NCBI RefSeq assembly: GCF_022581195.2
Contig: NC_061456.1
Span: 10,418,501-10,482,500 of the forward strand
DNA length: 64,000 nucleotides
Origin: Helicoverpa zea
Lineage: Eukaryota; Arthropoda; Insecta; Lepidoptera; Noctuidae
Reading direction: 5' to 3'
The translations under genes were made by a program, and so were the position numbers. Below the pieces are notes generated by a model that did not search any database, was not told where the DNA came from, and saw nothing but the letters and a program-made list of their open reading frames with translations. The stretch's first letter is position 1; the number at the start of each line of letters is the position of its first letter. Shown piece after piece: positions 1-12,459 of this stretch.

Positions 1-230
1 AACCGGATGTAGCTGAGTACCTACCAGCGATTTACAAGGAGCGACTGCCCTATCTGATCTCCTAAACCCAGTTACCCGGGCAACCCAATACTCTTTGGTT
101 AAACTGGTGTCAGACTTACTGGCTTCTGACTACCCGTAACGACTGCCAAGGATGTTCAATGACAACCGGGACCTACAATTTAACGTGCCATCCGAAACAC
201 AGTCATTGGTGTCTTAGATATACTTATCCT
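1..230 (-). repeat. Interspersed repeat, family A (LINE/SINE 3'-end type), cut by window edge
   Basis: Shares long stretches with 41447-41652 and 52599-52803: the segments around ttacaaggagcgactgcc, cccagttacccgg and tggcttctgactacccgtaa recur in all three. In the other copies the family starts next to a catcatc run, which suggests a retroelement on the minus strand with an (ATG)n tail. No reading frame is evident. The family assignment beyond 'retroelement 3' end' is inference. Confidence 0.7.
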
Positions 231-1905
231 TACTTACTTACTTACTCGCACACAAGGTAAGTAAAAGTGGAATCTTTTTCCAGTAGATTCATGAAATAAA
301 AAACAATCTTCCACGTTTTATGTGACAGAGATTAGTTTACTTAGCTAATGTTTCAACACGTGCAACAGTACGGAAATTTCTATTCAATAGGTTCTATTTT
401 TAACATGACTTTTAATAAAAATAGCACCTTACCCACTACGGAGTGGTTTTAAATCTAAATAGGTGTATTAGATCCTCAATGACCTTATGGTCCCGTTTGA
501 TGGGGGGTATGTAGTATATTTCTTTGGTTCGTCGCTCCGTGGATGACCATCTCTTCATGAAGAGTTCCTCGGAATTTCGGAAAGCAGATAAAATAATTGG
601 TTATTTGAACGACTTTGGTAGTCATTGCAGGTAGTTTGGTAGAAGGCAGAAAGTTTCTAAGTGTTGTTCATGCTAGAAATAATATTGTTACTAACAGACA
701 AACCAATACATTTTATGATCCCAATTTCAATTCAGCCAATTAAGGTTTTAATTGATAAGTGTTCAATCAATCGTTTGCAATTTTAATGGAAATGTTCAAG
801 TAAAATTCATAAAATAAAAAGGTCATTGCCATCCCTTAAAAATAAAAAGAAACATTAAAGCTGTTTAGTACTAAACGTTAGTTTTACTAGGTACATTCAA
901 GTGTTTACGAAGATTTACAGTCTGAAATATACTTTTGTTTCTAAGTATCAAATATATTTTTATGTCCTTTCTTGCTGAAATGAATCTAAATTAAAAGTTC
1001 ATGGCATCCCATTATAGAAAGCACCTACTCTTTGTTATTCGTAAGTAAAAAAACAAAAACAAGAAAGCTCTCTCACTTATCTTTTGGGACCAGTCATACA
1101 TCTTTTTTAAGTAATTGTCCCCTAAGATTCGCAAGATGGATAACATGAACTTATCTGACGACAGAAATGAAAATAAACTTTGTGTTATAAGTATATGGAG
1201 ATTTGTATATTTCTGTAAATATAAGTAAAGTATTGTTTTTTTATATTTTTATTTATTAGGTCTAAAATTACAAATATCTTTAAAGACCAAGACCCAATAT
1301 TTTCTGATACTCATCATAGGTTTTGCTAACCAAGGAGTCTTTCTCTCAAAACATAGATACTTGATATACCCATAATCTCTCATATCTTCTTCCTCCATCA
1401 AATCAATTCCTCCCCACCCAAAAGGTTATGATTAAATTTTTATGTGACAAACACATGGCGTCACTCTTTGAATTCTCTATTAGCAGTAATTGGCTCAGAT
1501 GATACGACGAAGCCAAGTGCTCGCTACATTGTGATTTGATTGGGCATAAAAGCCAGTTCACACCTACGGATAATAAAAGGTAAGGAAAAAATACGCGTCA
1601 TAAAGTTTGGCGTATGTTACGAGCGGGGGCGTTAATGGATTAGTTAATGGCTTGGCCAATTTATGGGCAATCTTGGTACTTTGTGATTATAACGTCAAAT
1701 CTACTTCCAGAGTAAGATACATATGTCTGACAATCTGGATCGCCATCCAGGCAATTTTTTTGCATCGGGCGACCCAGGCGATCTGGTATGGCAATCACAA
1801 ATGTAAAAAAAAGTAATTATTTTTGATAACTTAAATACTTCGCAGACACTTCGTAATGTTACAACAGAGTTGTTAAGTATGCAATGCAATGTTATATATT
1901 AAATA
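231..1905. other. AT-rich non-coding stretch
   Basis: Holds a short (CTTA)n run at about 228-245 and homopolymer T/A tracts. The frame at 1607-1816 is short, lacks a recognisable domain and has no splice context. Nothing else seen. Confidence 0.5.
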
Positions 1906-2093
1906 ACTAGCTTCTGCCAGCGGCTTCGCCCGCGTGGTGTGTTGATAAAAAGTAGCCTATGTGTTAATCCAGGGTATCACCTATTTACATACCAAATTTG
2001 AATCAAATCAGTCCAGCCGTTTTTGCGTGATTGAATAACAAACATACATCCATACATTCTCACAAACTTTCACATTTATAATATAAGTAGGAT
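1906..2093 (-). mobile_element. Helitron-like (Lep1-type) fragment
   Basis: Begins ACTAG then the 'cggcttcgcccgcg' motif and ends with a 'cacatttataatataagtagga' type terminus. These are the reversed ends of the short non-autonomous Helitron-like family common in Lepidoptera. A 16-bp terminal piece is repeated in tandem just after the end (to about 2108). Non-coding. Confidence 0.65.
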
Positions 2094-2108
2094 ATAATAT
2101 AAGTAGGA

Positions 2109-3602
2109 TGTTATTTATTGAAAAAAAACATTGCTGTTTTCATTGGATGGCTGTATAGCCAGAATTCAGTGGATGTCAGTGGCAATATTCATCATACCCA
2201 TAATTTCCTCAAATCGGCAGAAACTCAACGAAATTACGACTCGACAGTCTACAGACGTAAAAACATCCAATTTTATCGCACGTTATCGCCTATAACTTGT
2301 TCCCTTTTATTGAAAGCTTTTACGATATCGTCAGCGAGTAACTGTGTCGTTGCGTCAAAGAAATTGATCACTCTCAATGTCCCGACATCAATACACGAAC
2401 GTCATTTAGAAGGTCAAGTTGAAAAAATATTTTTTTTTCGTCATATTTAATGAATGGAAGTATCAAAACAGTTCGTCCGCCTACACGGTTTCGAAAACGC
2501 GTCAACAATACGTCATGTTATAGAAAAAGATCTTGTTTTTTTTTGGAATTGAATTACTTTTTATTAGTGTAGAAACAATTGAACATCAATACAAGCATTA
2601 TATCAAAAATAATCTTTTATATTTATTGTTTTTTCAACTATGCTACATCATGAAAAGACGAACATTTAAATGATGGATGAAAACAGTTAGTAGACTTACC
2701 CAGAATTTTCAAAAATTGTGGCAAAACTTTAAATTATATCGCACCGCTTCCTTGACAAAGGTAATTTAAAATATTATACACTTATTTTTTTCTTTCATGT
2801 CGTTTAATTCAAACGAAATGGGAAGTTTGCCGAGTAACATTAAAATTGTAGAAATTTTGGAGCGAAAACTTGGCGAAAGTTTCAGCGGTTAGCTCGTTCA
2901 GAATAAAGTGCTGTTTCAATAAGTAGTTTAAAATTATTAACTTAGTTGTTTAAATTAAATTATTGCTCTTTTTTGCGATCTTGTATTTAATATGTGATGA
3001 TCGTATTTAATTTTATAACAAGGCAATTGTACTCTTTCAGAATAAAAAAAGTGATGAATTTGATATAGGTAAAATAGAGTTAAGTTCTGTTATAATCAAT
3101 ATCTGTCTCTTCGTGATTAACTGAAAATCTGTGTAGATTTTCACCAAGATAGAGCGGTGTCTAAAGAACGTTAAAACATAGCATATTACCGGCCAAACCC
3201 GATTTCAGGACAAACCAATTTTGCCTAGTTGAATCAGCCAGGACGCCTCTAGTAAACTTATAATTTCTACGAATCGACACATTTGGCAGCCACGGAATAA
3301 AGTTTTGTATTATCCTATGCTACACATATGGCCATATTAAGAGCCTTCTAATGGTACCCAAGTCTAGTTTTGTTATTTTCTTGTTAATAGGAATAAGCAC
3401 AATCTTGTTCGGAAATTGCTCGATAACTGTCAGACTAGAATAGGACTCAATAATTTGTGGTAAGTTTGTGGCCAAAGCTCGGGGATAGTCAAGGACAACA
3501 TACCTAATAGTTAGTTCGATATTGATTCATCTTTCATATGTATATTCAAAGTATCTAATATCAACTGATATGTAACATCCGAAGTCATGCAGTAAGAGTT
3601 TA
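2109..3602. other. Non-coding stretch, nothing recognised
   Basis: AT-rich sequence. The frame at 2118-2450 has no recognisable domain and no supporting splice sites. I see no gene or clear repeat. Confidence 0.45.
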
Positions 3603-4513
3603 AGGTCTCTGCACACAGTGGGCGCGGCGCGGCGGGACGGGACGGCGACGCGACACTGAGCAGTTGTTGACTGAGATATTGCGGACGACGTCACACAGAG
3701 CCGTCCCGCTCGACGCGACGGTAACTGTCACGCCACGCCGCCATCGCGCCGAGCGTGAATACAAGTCAGAAACGGCGGGGAAATAATAATGAAGGTCTCT
3801 GCACACAGCGGGCGCGGCGCGACGGGACGCGGCGTGGCGGGGCGGCGACGCGGCGCTGGCGCGACGGTATCGGTCACACTGTGGGCGCGATCACGTCCCG
3901 CCCCGCCTGTATTCGTGTGCGTTGTATACGTGACTTGTATTCCCGCTCGGCGCGACGGCGGCGTGGCGCGACAGTTACCGTCGCGCCGAGCGGGACGGCT
4001 CTGTGTGACGTCGTCCGTAATATCTAGTACATTACAACTGCTCAGCGTCGCGTCGCCGTCCCGTCCCGTCGCGCCCCGCCCGCTGTGTGCAGCGACCATG
4101 AAGGTCTCTGCACACAGCGGGCGCGGCGCGACGGGACGCGGCGTGGCGAGGCGGCGACGCGGCGCTGGCGCGACGGTATCGGTCACACTGCGGGCGCGAT
4201 CACGTCCCGCCCCGCCTGTATTCGTGTGCGTTGTATACGTGACTTGTATTCCCGCTCGGCGCGACGGCGGCGTGGCGCGACAGTTACCGTCGCGCCGAGC
4301 GGGACGGCTCTGTGTGACGTCGTCCGTAATATCTAGTACATTACAACTGCTCAGCGTCGCGTCGCCGTCCCGTCCCGTCGCGCCCCGCCCGCTGTGTGCA
4401 GCGACCATGAACTGATCGTGCCCGCAGTGTGACCGATGCCGCCGCGCCAGCGCCACGTCGCCGCCCCGCCACGCCGCGCCCCGCCACGCCACGCCGGCTG
4501 TGTGTAGAGACCT
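3603..4513. mobile_element. GC-rich foldback/MITE element with TTA target duplication
   Basis: The ends are inverted repeats: AGGTCTCTGCACACAG at the left and CTGTGTGTAGAGACCT at the right. They are flanked on both sides by TTA (3600-3602 and 4514-4516), the 3-bp TWA-type duplication expected of PIF/Harbinger elements. The interior is very GC-rich, built from CGCGGCGCGACGGGAC-like blocks and their complements, in a region otherwise rich in A and T. Inner copies of the terminus occur at 3793 and 4102. Open frames here are by-products of high GC content. The superfamily is inferred from the duplication length only. Confidence 0.7.
3793..4410. repeat. Two tandem 309-bp copies inside the GC-rich foldback
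   Basis: The unit starting aggtctctgcacacagcggg at 3793 is repeated from 4102. Comparing by eye, I find only two differences across 309 bp. Each unit is itself palindromic, ending in cgggcggggcg-complement blocks and gctgtgtgcagcgacc. A 17-bp inverted pair (cccgctcggcgcgacgg with its complement) lies in the middle of each unit. Confidence 0.85.
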
Positions 4514-4516
4514 TTA

Positions 4517-7074
4517 TTTTGAAACCGTCTAATTATTTTTTAAATGTAGAGAACATTTGTTTTACGCAAAAATGTTAAACATTTTCGCGACACTGCTAAA
4601 TTGAATTGCTTAAAAATAAAAGTGACATAATTCATCTATCAACATATAGGTTAATGGTCCTTCAAGGAATGTGACGATCGCTCCGGTTTGATCAGACTTC
4701 TTTATTGTTTAAATCGCCGATTGAATTTATGAGGAACATGTAACTTTGAGCGTATGTCGTCGTTAATTTGCTAAATGCTTCAAAGGACTGCTGTAAGTGG
4801 CGGAACGAATACCCATTTGTTACGTGTTATGGAATTTACGACCGTTTTGTGAGGGGCATAAAGTTCTTTTTTTATTGTCTCGTGGGAAATAAGGTTTTGG
4901 CTTCGTAATTGTAATTCTGGTGAAGTTGCGGGATCGTTTGGATGTGTTAATGATTGGAAGACAAGGGGCAATTAAATAAACAGTATGTCATGTACCTGCA
5001 AAAAAAAAATTGAAAACGATAAAACATAATTTGTGTCTGTATTGAATTGACGTGTTCTTTTCAATCTTTAACTTTGCAGTCAAGCAGAGATAATTTTGAA
5101 AAATTTGTCAAAAAGATCTCAATAACGTTTTATTTGTAAGACTAATTAAGCAAGCATAAAGCTAATTTTATTTATTTGTGAATTTACCAGTCTCTTAATT
5201 TATGTCTAATTTATTTTTGCGTAGGTGGCAATTTATTAACATTACGTAGATACACAGTTTGCCGAGATATTTTTGGACGTATAATTAATAACACGCTAAG
5301 TGCATAATGAATGTAAAATTAGCACATTATGGTTTGACAGTGAATGAAATCAGAAACGATTGTTTGATGAAGGACCTCGTTAATTACTGAACAAAGCTGT
5401 CTGTGCACTAATTAATTATTTTAATTGTTTTATTTCAATGGTTTGCGGTCATTTACTTTTGCGGTTTTGAGACAAAAATAGAAAAAATACATTTCAATTT
5501 ACAAAATTAACCGATGTCGTTTCAGTTTCATTTTGTGGCTTACAAAAATAAGGTTTTCATGCCTTTGTAAAGTTATAATTTAAATGCTAATACAGAGGGA
5601 AGATCACACAACCTTTTTACGGTTCGAGACATAAAGAGAAAATGGGGAAATGGAGGAATTTGAGCAAAATATGAGGTAATGTAGCAAAAAATATGTTAAT
5701 TTCACAAGATTTCTATACATGTTTAAGCGAAGTTAATGATAATATTTCCATACTTTCGCATGCAAAATAGCTCGGGACTTAGGAGTAATTATCATCTTAG
5801 TAAGAATTAATTTTGTCATTAAAATGCTCCCATATTTGCTAGGGATAACAGAAGAGCCTTGTTTACGAAATACGCGAGTAGGTCGTAAAAAAATGTTCTA
5901 CTTTCTACGTAATTTTGCAAATATATTTTTTTATAGTAGGGTTTATAGGTCTTGAACTTAAACAGCAAAGATTAGGGTTATGTCACTTTTTTTTGTATTT
6001 TACTTAAGGATTTAACGTAAGCATAAAATTTACATATATTTAACAAATAAATATATATGTACTTAAAATAAATTAAGCTATTTATCGTCAATTTAATTGC
6101 CTTGCCTTCTAAGGAAATATATTGCTTGTTCAATGAAAATTCCTGGAATTCGTTGTGGAGCGAAAGAGGAACAATTTAAAGGGAAAACAATTTGGCTATC
6201 GATAAACGAAGCCTTTTTCCGTCATATGATTAATTTCGTTAAACTGTATCTTAATCGTAGGTAATTGGAAATATAATATTTTGTACCTACATAGGCATGA
6301 GTACCTACGTTTGTAGGTAGGAAGGTAAGGAAGACGTATTTATTTTTTTTAAATTAACACGATCAAAGGGGCTGGTACAGAATAAAGCTTTTAATGATGA
6401 ATTACTTTAATATCCCCCACTTTTACCGCTAAGATGGTTGGTGTTATGTCGTTCATATAGAAGCTTCGATGTTGCCCCAATATTGCATTTTAAAACCTGT
6501 CAGTAGCTCAGATATTCTAAAATGTAATATCCAACTCGGTATAGTCAAGTTTTGACAAATATTTAATTCTGAAAGAATTTTTAATTTTGCATATTTTTTA
6601 AGGATGTAAAATCGCAATCTCGTCATCATTAATTATTTTAATACATAATTGATTTTACTCCAAAACATAAAAGCCAAACCGTAACCTAATGATTATGTAT
6701 TTTACTCATCAATTCTAACTCAAGGAAACAACATGGCACCCCATTAGCATATTCCCCATACTCCGTGGTATTTAGCAATCCTCCTGAAGTTTACAAACCA
6801 AAGTTAAACAACTCGCACGTGCAGCGTGCTGTTACTGTGAGAGTTAACTCAGCACGTGTTACTATTTAAAATTATTCACAGTTTACAAGTCGAAGGTTTC
6901 ACGAGTTGCGAAGCCCTTATGGGACTATAAATCTCCCGGTTTAGTCGTAAAAGAGGAATGTTGCAGAAGACTTGCTTCATTCTGTAAAATAGTATGCAAA
7001 GAAGGAAAGTTGCATGTAAACTATTTGAATTTGAAATTCGAACACAAAATGAATTGTCTCAATGAACGGTCTAC
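4517..7074. other. AT-rich non-coding stretch
   Basis: Poly-A/T tracts and no frame with a recognisable domain. The 63-codon frame at 4780-4971 on the minus strand has no family features. Confidence 0.45.
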
Positions 7075-7140
7075 AGTATGTGTGTGTGTTTGTCTGTGTG
7101 TGTGTTTATCTGTGTATGTGTGTTTATCCGTGTATATGTG
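7075..7140 (+). repeat. (TG)n-rich microsatellite
   Basis: Imperfect run of tgtgtg interrupted by tttatc, tttgtc and similar units, followed at about 7150-7175 by T homopolymers. Confidence 0.8.
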
Positions 7141-7144
7141 AGTA

Positions 7145-9520
7145 GTAGCTATTTTTTTTTGTTTTTTTTTTTTTTCAAATTCCAAATTCAAATAGTTTTC
7201 GGATGAGTGAGTGTGTAATGTGCCATCGCGTCTTAAGTGTTGTTGACAGCTGTCAGTTTTCAAGGTATAATAACATTTTTTGTACTGACGCACTGCACTA
7301 GTAGGATCATGATATATAAAGAAGATATTGTGTAGGGTTGGGACATGTGTGAGTTTGTTCTCGTTGTTTTTACGGAGTTGGTTTTCTGTATCAATCTATT
7401 GTATGTTATCTCAACGTTGGCGATGTTTACACGAAGCTCTAACAGCGGCATCTAATGCCGTTTATTGGATTGTTTTATTTGAAATCTTGCGGCATACGAG
7501 GCCTTCTGTATTTTATGAGAATAGTTTCAGACCCTTATAATTACGTTTGTGTTATGGACTGGAAGGACTTAATTAAATACCGATGTGAGAGTATATCATT
7601 TGCAGGATAATGGTGCAAGTGTTGTATGTTGCTCAGATATTGGTTGTGATAGTTTGTAGTTTCCTACCTTTTCTTGAGGTAGGATATCATCCGATAACCC
7701 CTTTTGATGTGGGTGCAGTCTGAAAAGTCTGATACCAGAAGGGATTAGACTTGGGTATCAGACTTTAGCTGTTTTTCAATTTTAAATCAGCTTTTCTTAC
7801 TGCTAGAAAACCAAAATGAAAAAATACTAATGTAAATTAAAAAAGAAACAATTTAACTTTATTACGTAATAAATTATACGTGAAATCCTACTTCTAGCGC
7901 ATCAGGTCTTAAGCCTCTACAAATAAAAGATTAAAAAAAATAGACGCTATTCCGCAGAACCAAAAACATCGCCAAAACCATTTTCTCACACATCAACAAC
8001 TTAACGAGTGCCCACCCACACACACGCAAAATAAATAATAATAAACACATCAACACGTTATTACGAACGAATAAAGTCGGCGTTCCAATCCTTTACAAGC
8101 AGCGGTGTAGCAGTAATTTCATTTTATATGAAGTTCACGAAACATCAAAGTTGAGGGAATAAATGAATGAATTAGTTTTGTAAACGAAATCAGCGGTATC
8201 GGTTTGCTTGTTTTTTTTTTTTTTTTTTTTGTATAATGAATATATTTTAATTTACCCTTATATCTGATTTTTGGCTGTTGCTTCTATTTTCCTATATTTT
8301 TAGTTAAATGTGATAATACTCGTAATGATATACTAAATTATTAATACAATTATTTTTTTGTTGTGAAAAGACTGGTTTAACGAAAATTATAGATTTAAAA
8401 TCAAAGTATTTTTTTATTTCTAATAGGTCTAAAAGAGTTATTTTGAAACATCAAGCTGGTTGCATCTACCTACTTATTAAAATGAACACAAAAAAAATCT
8501 AGGTAAAGTAGCAATTTGTATGTTTATCAAATCTCATTGCCAAGTTTCCATAATAAAACCATACAAACTTTTTTTAAAGACTCGTTAAAAGAAACTAAAC
8601 ATAACACGCAGTGCCACTATATACTATTAAGCGTACCAAAACCTCTTTAACAATGTCAATAAAACGTTAGAACCCAAGAATTGTCTTTCCATTGAATTTA
8701 AGTTTCCAATAAAAATAAGAATTCTGAAGAAAACGCCCCCATTTCTTTCAAATGTTTTAATACATTTAGTGAGACCCTTATGTGACTGAAATAATAAGTT
8801 AATTTCTATACTTCTGTAAAAAAGTTGAAAAAAAGTTAGTATAAAATGAAATATTTTATTTTTACAAATGGAAGATTTAATATTGCAAGATTTTAATGGG
8901 TGTACGATGTCTCGGAGACGAATTTTGTATTATATTTTTGGAGTAACAAATAAAATAGAAAACTATTATATTGAATAAAATTGTAACCAAAGCTTTCTTT
9001 TAAGCTTTCATCTAAGTTTTTGAAAAATAAAATTTGAAAATATTTTTTTTTATTTCAATTGAGTCAAATACTTAGACATTTAAAAATGATGTTGTATACA
9101 ATTTTTTTACGAAATTATATTAAAAATCACTGAACATTCATGTATGCCTAATTACACACAAGTAGGTACAACCCATAATGTTCCTAATTCTTGCTATCAT
9201 ACCGCGTCCACATATATTTCTTCTTTGTAGTTTATTAAGTTACTCATAATATTGTAACTAACTTATAGTACCATTATGCTACGTGACTATGACTTACATT
9301 CCTCCGTCTGTCAGACTTTTCTACCATCCAAGATGACGCCTTAGACCTCATATGTCAGGATAAGTATTCAGGTCATAGCCGACTTGTGTGAGTTTCATAA
9401 AATCCTTGAAGTTAGGTGCTGAATGCAAGGGTGTGATAATGTTGCAGTGGAAGAGAAATTACAGAGTCATATTTTCCACTTGCATACAGAAGTGTTGAAT
9501 TGAAACAATTTCCCGCATGT
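7145..9520. other. AT-rich non-coding stretch
   Basis: Contains a 12-bp inverted pair (aagtctgatacc at about 7727 and ggtatcagactt at about 7756), probably part of an old repeat, and a 25-nt T tract near 8210-8232. No gene seen. Confidence 0.45.
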
Positions 9521-9522
9521 AA

Positions 9523-9656
9523 ATAAAAGTAGCATACTTATATCCTTTCTCAAGTTTTATCTAGACTGCGTTTGTATCAAATATTAATGCGATCGGTTCA
9601 GTAGTTTTGGTGTGAAAACGAGAAAAACAAGAGTTACTTTTGCATTTGTAATCATA
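9523..9656 (-). mobile_element. Helitron-like fragment (reverse orientation)
   Basis: Ends with the 'gagttacttttgcatttgtaat' type terminus and contains 'gcgatcggttcagtagtttt', a typical Lep1-type segment. Lies directly beside a second copy in the opposite orientation (9660-9863). Confidence 0.5.
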
Positions 9657-9659
9657 TTA

Positions 9660-9863
9660 TCTATACTAATATTACAAAGCTGAAGAGTTTGTTTGTTTTT
9701 TTGTTTGTTTGTTTGAACGCGCTAATCTCAAGAACTACTGAACCGATTTGAAAAATTCTTTCAGTGTTAGATAGCCCATTTATCAAGGAAGGCTATAGGT
9801 TTTTTATCCGGGTTCGTGCCGTGGTTCCTACGGGATGCGGGTGAAACCGCTGACAGAAGCTAG
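9660..9863 (+). mobile_element. Helitron-like (Lep1-type) element, apparently complete
   Basis: Starts TCTATACTAATATTACAAAG and ends GAAGCTAG. It lies between host A (9659) and T (9864), as expected for Helitron insertion between A and T with 5'-TC and CTRR-3' ends. Internal text (gaacgcgctaatctcaagaa, gatagcccatttatcaagga) is the usual lepidopteran short non-autonomous type. Non-coding. Confidence 0.75.
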
Positions 9864-10300
9864 TAATAGATATTAGTGAGTATTGAAAGTTCAAAAGTTC
9901 TAGACTGAAAAAGTATCAAAAATATAATTTGCTATAGATTCCTTATTTACCATTCGAGACTCGATCCTAATTTTTTTTTGTATATAAATAAGAAGATACA
10001 TAATAACAGAAACCAGTTCACTGCATCAGCAAAACAAACTACTTAAATTCCTACAAATAAACCCTACTCTTATGGCTAGAATCCTTCCACAAGATCCTTG
10101 ACAATAGACGTCAAATTACCTACAAAAGGAACACACAGACGGATATGACAAATAGGTTGCGCGTCTGTTCAATAGTCTATGATTTCAATACAGAGCATAT
10201 TATGTTACTGAAATAAAATATATGTATGTTTGAATGCGTTCACTGTGTCTCGTAGTCGGAATTGAGACTGCATTTTAAGGATTCATTGCGTCATAATTTT

Positions 10301-10465
10301 TATGAAGAACTAGCTTCCTCCCGTGGTTACACCCGCATCCCGAGATAACGGTTATTTTCGTACCCAGAACATAATAACCTTTGTCATTTCAAAATGGGCT
10401 CAGCAGATCCAAAGATTACGTCATACAAACACACAAATTTTTACGCTTTTTCTGTCTGATATTTT
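10301..10465 (-). mobile_element. Degenerate Helitron-like fragment
   Basis: Contains actagcttcctcccgtggtt and the following 'cccgcatcccg' segment, the reversed 3' end of the family. The distal part is degraded. Confidence 0.45.
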
Positions 10466-11278
10466 TGTATTCAAATATTAGATTACTTGTATCAAATACA
10501 CGAGAAGTTTTGGCCCATTTTAGATCTTAGTTTACATTTACCTCAACGCACTGGCAGTTTAAACTTCAATGTTCGCTACCCTACTCATACATTCCGTTTC
10601 CATTTTAGTTAGTACCGCGGTGAACCTCACTGTAGTTTGTAAGCAGAAATGTACGAACTGTAGACTGTAGTTTGACGAGAAATGAGCCTGAATTTTCAGG
10701 ACCATCGAGTATTTCTCAGTTGTTTGTAATTCATTGCTGAACTGTGTGGTTTATTGAAATAATGTCAATAATTATTGCACGGAATAGTTACAACGTAACG
10801 AGAGGGTACTTAAGGTATATCAGGTATATTAAATACTATTAGGTACCTACTGGGATACTTTACCGAACAAAAATTGAGTTTTCTGACTTGCAGGTTAACG
10901 TCACGTCCTTTCCATTTTGCTTGTCAGATTTAGAACTTCAAGCCCTTGAGGAAAAGGCCGATATACTCATGAGATACCTACATCCATTTCCTTTCTCACT
11001 AACGTCACGCCATTTTTTTTCATTACTGCCAAAGTAAGGAAAAGTGGCAGAATGTTGAGCAATAGCTGCGACATTGCTTACGCAAGTATTTAGAAGTTCT
11101 TTTCCATACCAAAATCGTGCTACAATCATAAAATCCTAAAACACCTCGCTCCCCCACTTTCAAAACACATAAAAGAATCATAAAATAACCAATGAACTTC
11201 TTTACAATTCACACTGCAAAATCGCATAGGAATGATCTAAAATTTTGTACAGATCATGCAGAAATTACAATTGCTAAT
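10466..11278. other. Non-coding stretch
   Basis: No recognised gene. The frame at 10938-11129 lacks recognisable features. Confidence 0.4.
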
Positions 11279-11291
11279 GTTAACGGTTAGA

Positions 11292-11727
11292 TTATGAGCA
11301 GACTACAAACTTTTAGTAGGCCGTCAGTATGATCGGGCGCTTGATAAGTACGAATATGTATGGTAGTACGAACATAACAACGTTCAGGTATTAGACCGGT
11401 ATAAGACAGACAAAAAAAAATGATATTCTTCTGTAGTTTTTTTTTAATTATCCTATGTTGTCCCACTGCTATGTAATGGTCTTCTCCATAGCCTTCCACC
11501 TTTCTCTATCCATCGCTGTTTATGGCCAGGCCGTGAGGTAGCTGTCTAAGTCTTCTCTCAAGCGTTTCTTTGGTTTTTCTCTCGATCGCCTTCCATCATA
11601 AGGGGTCCCCTTGACGGCGATGTTGGCCGGGTCCGAGAGTATTCGGCAGACGAGTCGAATTTCTAAAAACAAACATTTTTACCATCAGGTCAACTGTCGG
11701 CCAACTGTTTAGTCTACAGTTTGGTAC
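11292..11727. mobile_element. Composite insertion: MITE-like element carrying a LINE fragment
   Basis: The outer parts (cagactacaaacttttagta near 11299 and actgtttagtctacagtttg near 11704) match the repeat at 30506-30715. The middle 11410-11665 is a minus-strand LINE 3' end. The whole is flanked by a 13-bp direct repeat, gttaacggttaga, at 11279-11291 and 11728-11740. Confidence 0.6.
11440..11665 (-). pseudogene. RTE-like LINE ORF C-terminus, fragment
   Basis: Read on the minus strand, it encodes segments resembling the C-terminal end of RTE-type LINE proteins: a GRRSREKPKKRLREDLDSYL-like block and then, after a frame break, MDRERWKAMEKTIT, a stop, and QWDNIG with a final stop. Family members typically end in ...AFAQQWD-IG. 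It has a frameshift and an in-frame stop, is a few dozen codons long, and ends in an A-rich tail (T-rich on the plus strand). Clearly dead. Confidence 0.6.
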
Positions 11728-11740
11728 GTTAACGGTTAGA

Positions 11741-12360
11741 CGAAGGAGGTTGTTGTGTCATAAATTAGCCGGTACAATTGATCAGTATGCGTGGGACGGC
11801 ATTTATTAGCGTAAACGGGTAACGTTACACCTTAACTAGAGTTAGACGATGAAGTACGGGCTCCTCTGTTATTTGGTTGGGTTGTGGTTTAAGTTAGGAG
11901 ATGCGAGACAACTGTGGGTCATTTTTAGATAGCAATTTTGTAACTACATTTTAAATTACTGTTATTAGAGGTCAAAATATTATAAAAGAAACATTTTTAC
12001 ATTAAGAAAATGTTAACGGCCTTAGGTCAAACTTCTATTAGATTTACACTAAAAAAACTTTTAAAAATAAATTAAGCCGATATTGTAAACCCATTTCATG
12101 TTTTTGGATAAACTTTCAGGTACCTAACTAATCACAATCGTAATCTGATATCCTGTTTTGCAAATTAATTAAAAATTAAGCACTTATATCGGCTGATACA
12201 AAGGTTATAACTTGTACCACAACAGGAATAAACAACTAAGTTAAAGTTGGACAGTGCGGTGGAAATCACGAACAGACAGAATTAATGTGTGAACCGAATG
12301 TTTAGCGCTAAAATTCAAATTTGTATTACTAGTAATTTGTATTGGTAAACCCTCTCTAAA
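11741..12360. other. Non-coding stretch
   Basis: AT-rich; nothing recognised. Confidence 0.4.
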
Positions 12361-12459
12361 TTAGCGCCCAAGATACAGGCTTTGCCTAGTTTGGGGCTAA
12401 TGATAACAGAAAATGTACCTTTTTTGGAAATAAATTTCTTATTCTTATTCTTATTCTTA
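12361..12459 (+). mobile_element. LINE 3'-UTR end with (TTCTTA)n tail
   Basis: The text gctttgcctagtttggggct, followed by an AATAAA-containing segment (aaataaatttcttattctta) and four ttctta units, has the form of a 3' end of a lepidopteran non-LTR retrotransposon with its short tandem tail. No coding part remains here. Confidence 0.6.

Noticed and set aside
3728..4492. Long open frames on both strands (up to 254 codons) across the GC-rich block
   Set aside because: They arise because the palindromic GC-rich repeat has few stops; the products are Arg/Ala/Pro-rich repeats of the DNA unit and have no domain.
4780..4971. 63-codon minus-strand frame resembling a possible exon
   Set aside because: No recognisable family and no convincing flanking splice sites.
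7075..7140. CRISPR-like or regulatory repeat array
   Set aside because: It is an imperfect TG microsatellite with no spacer structure.
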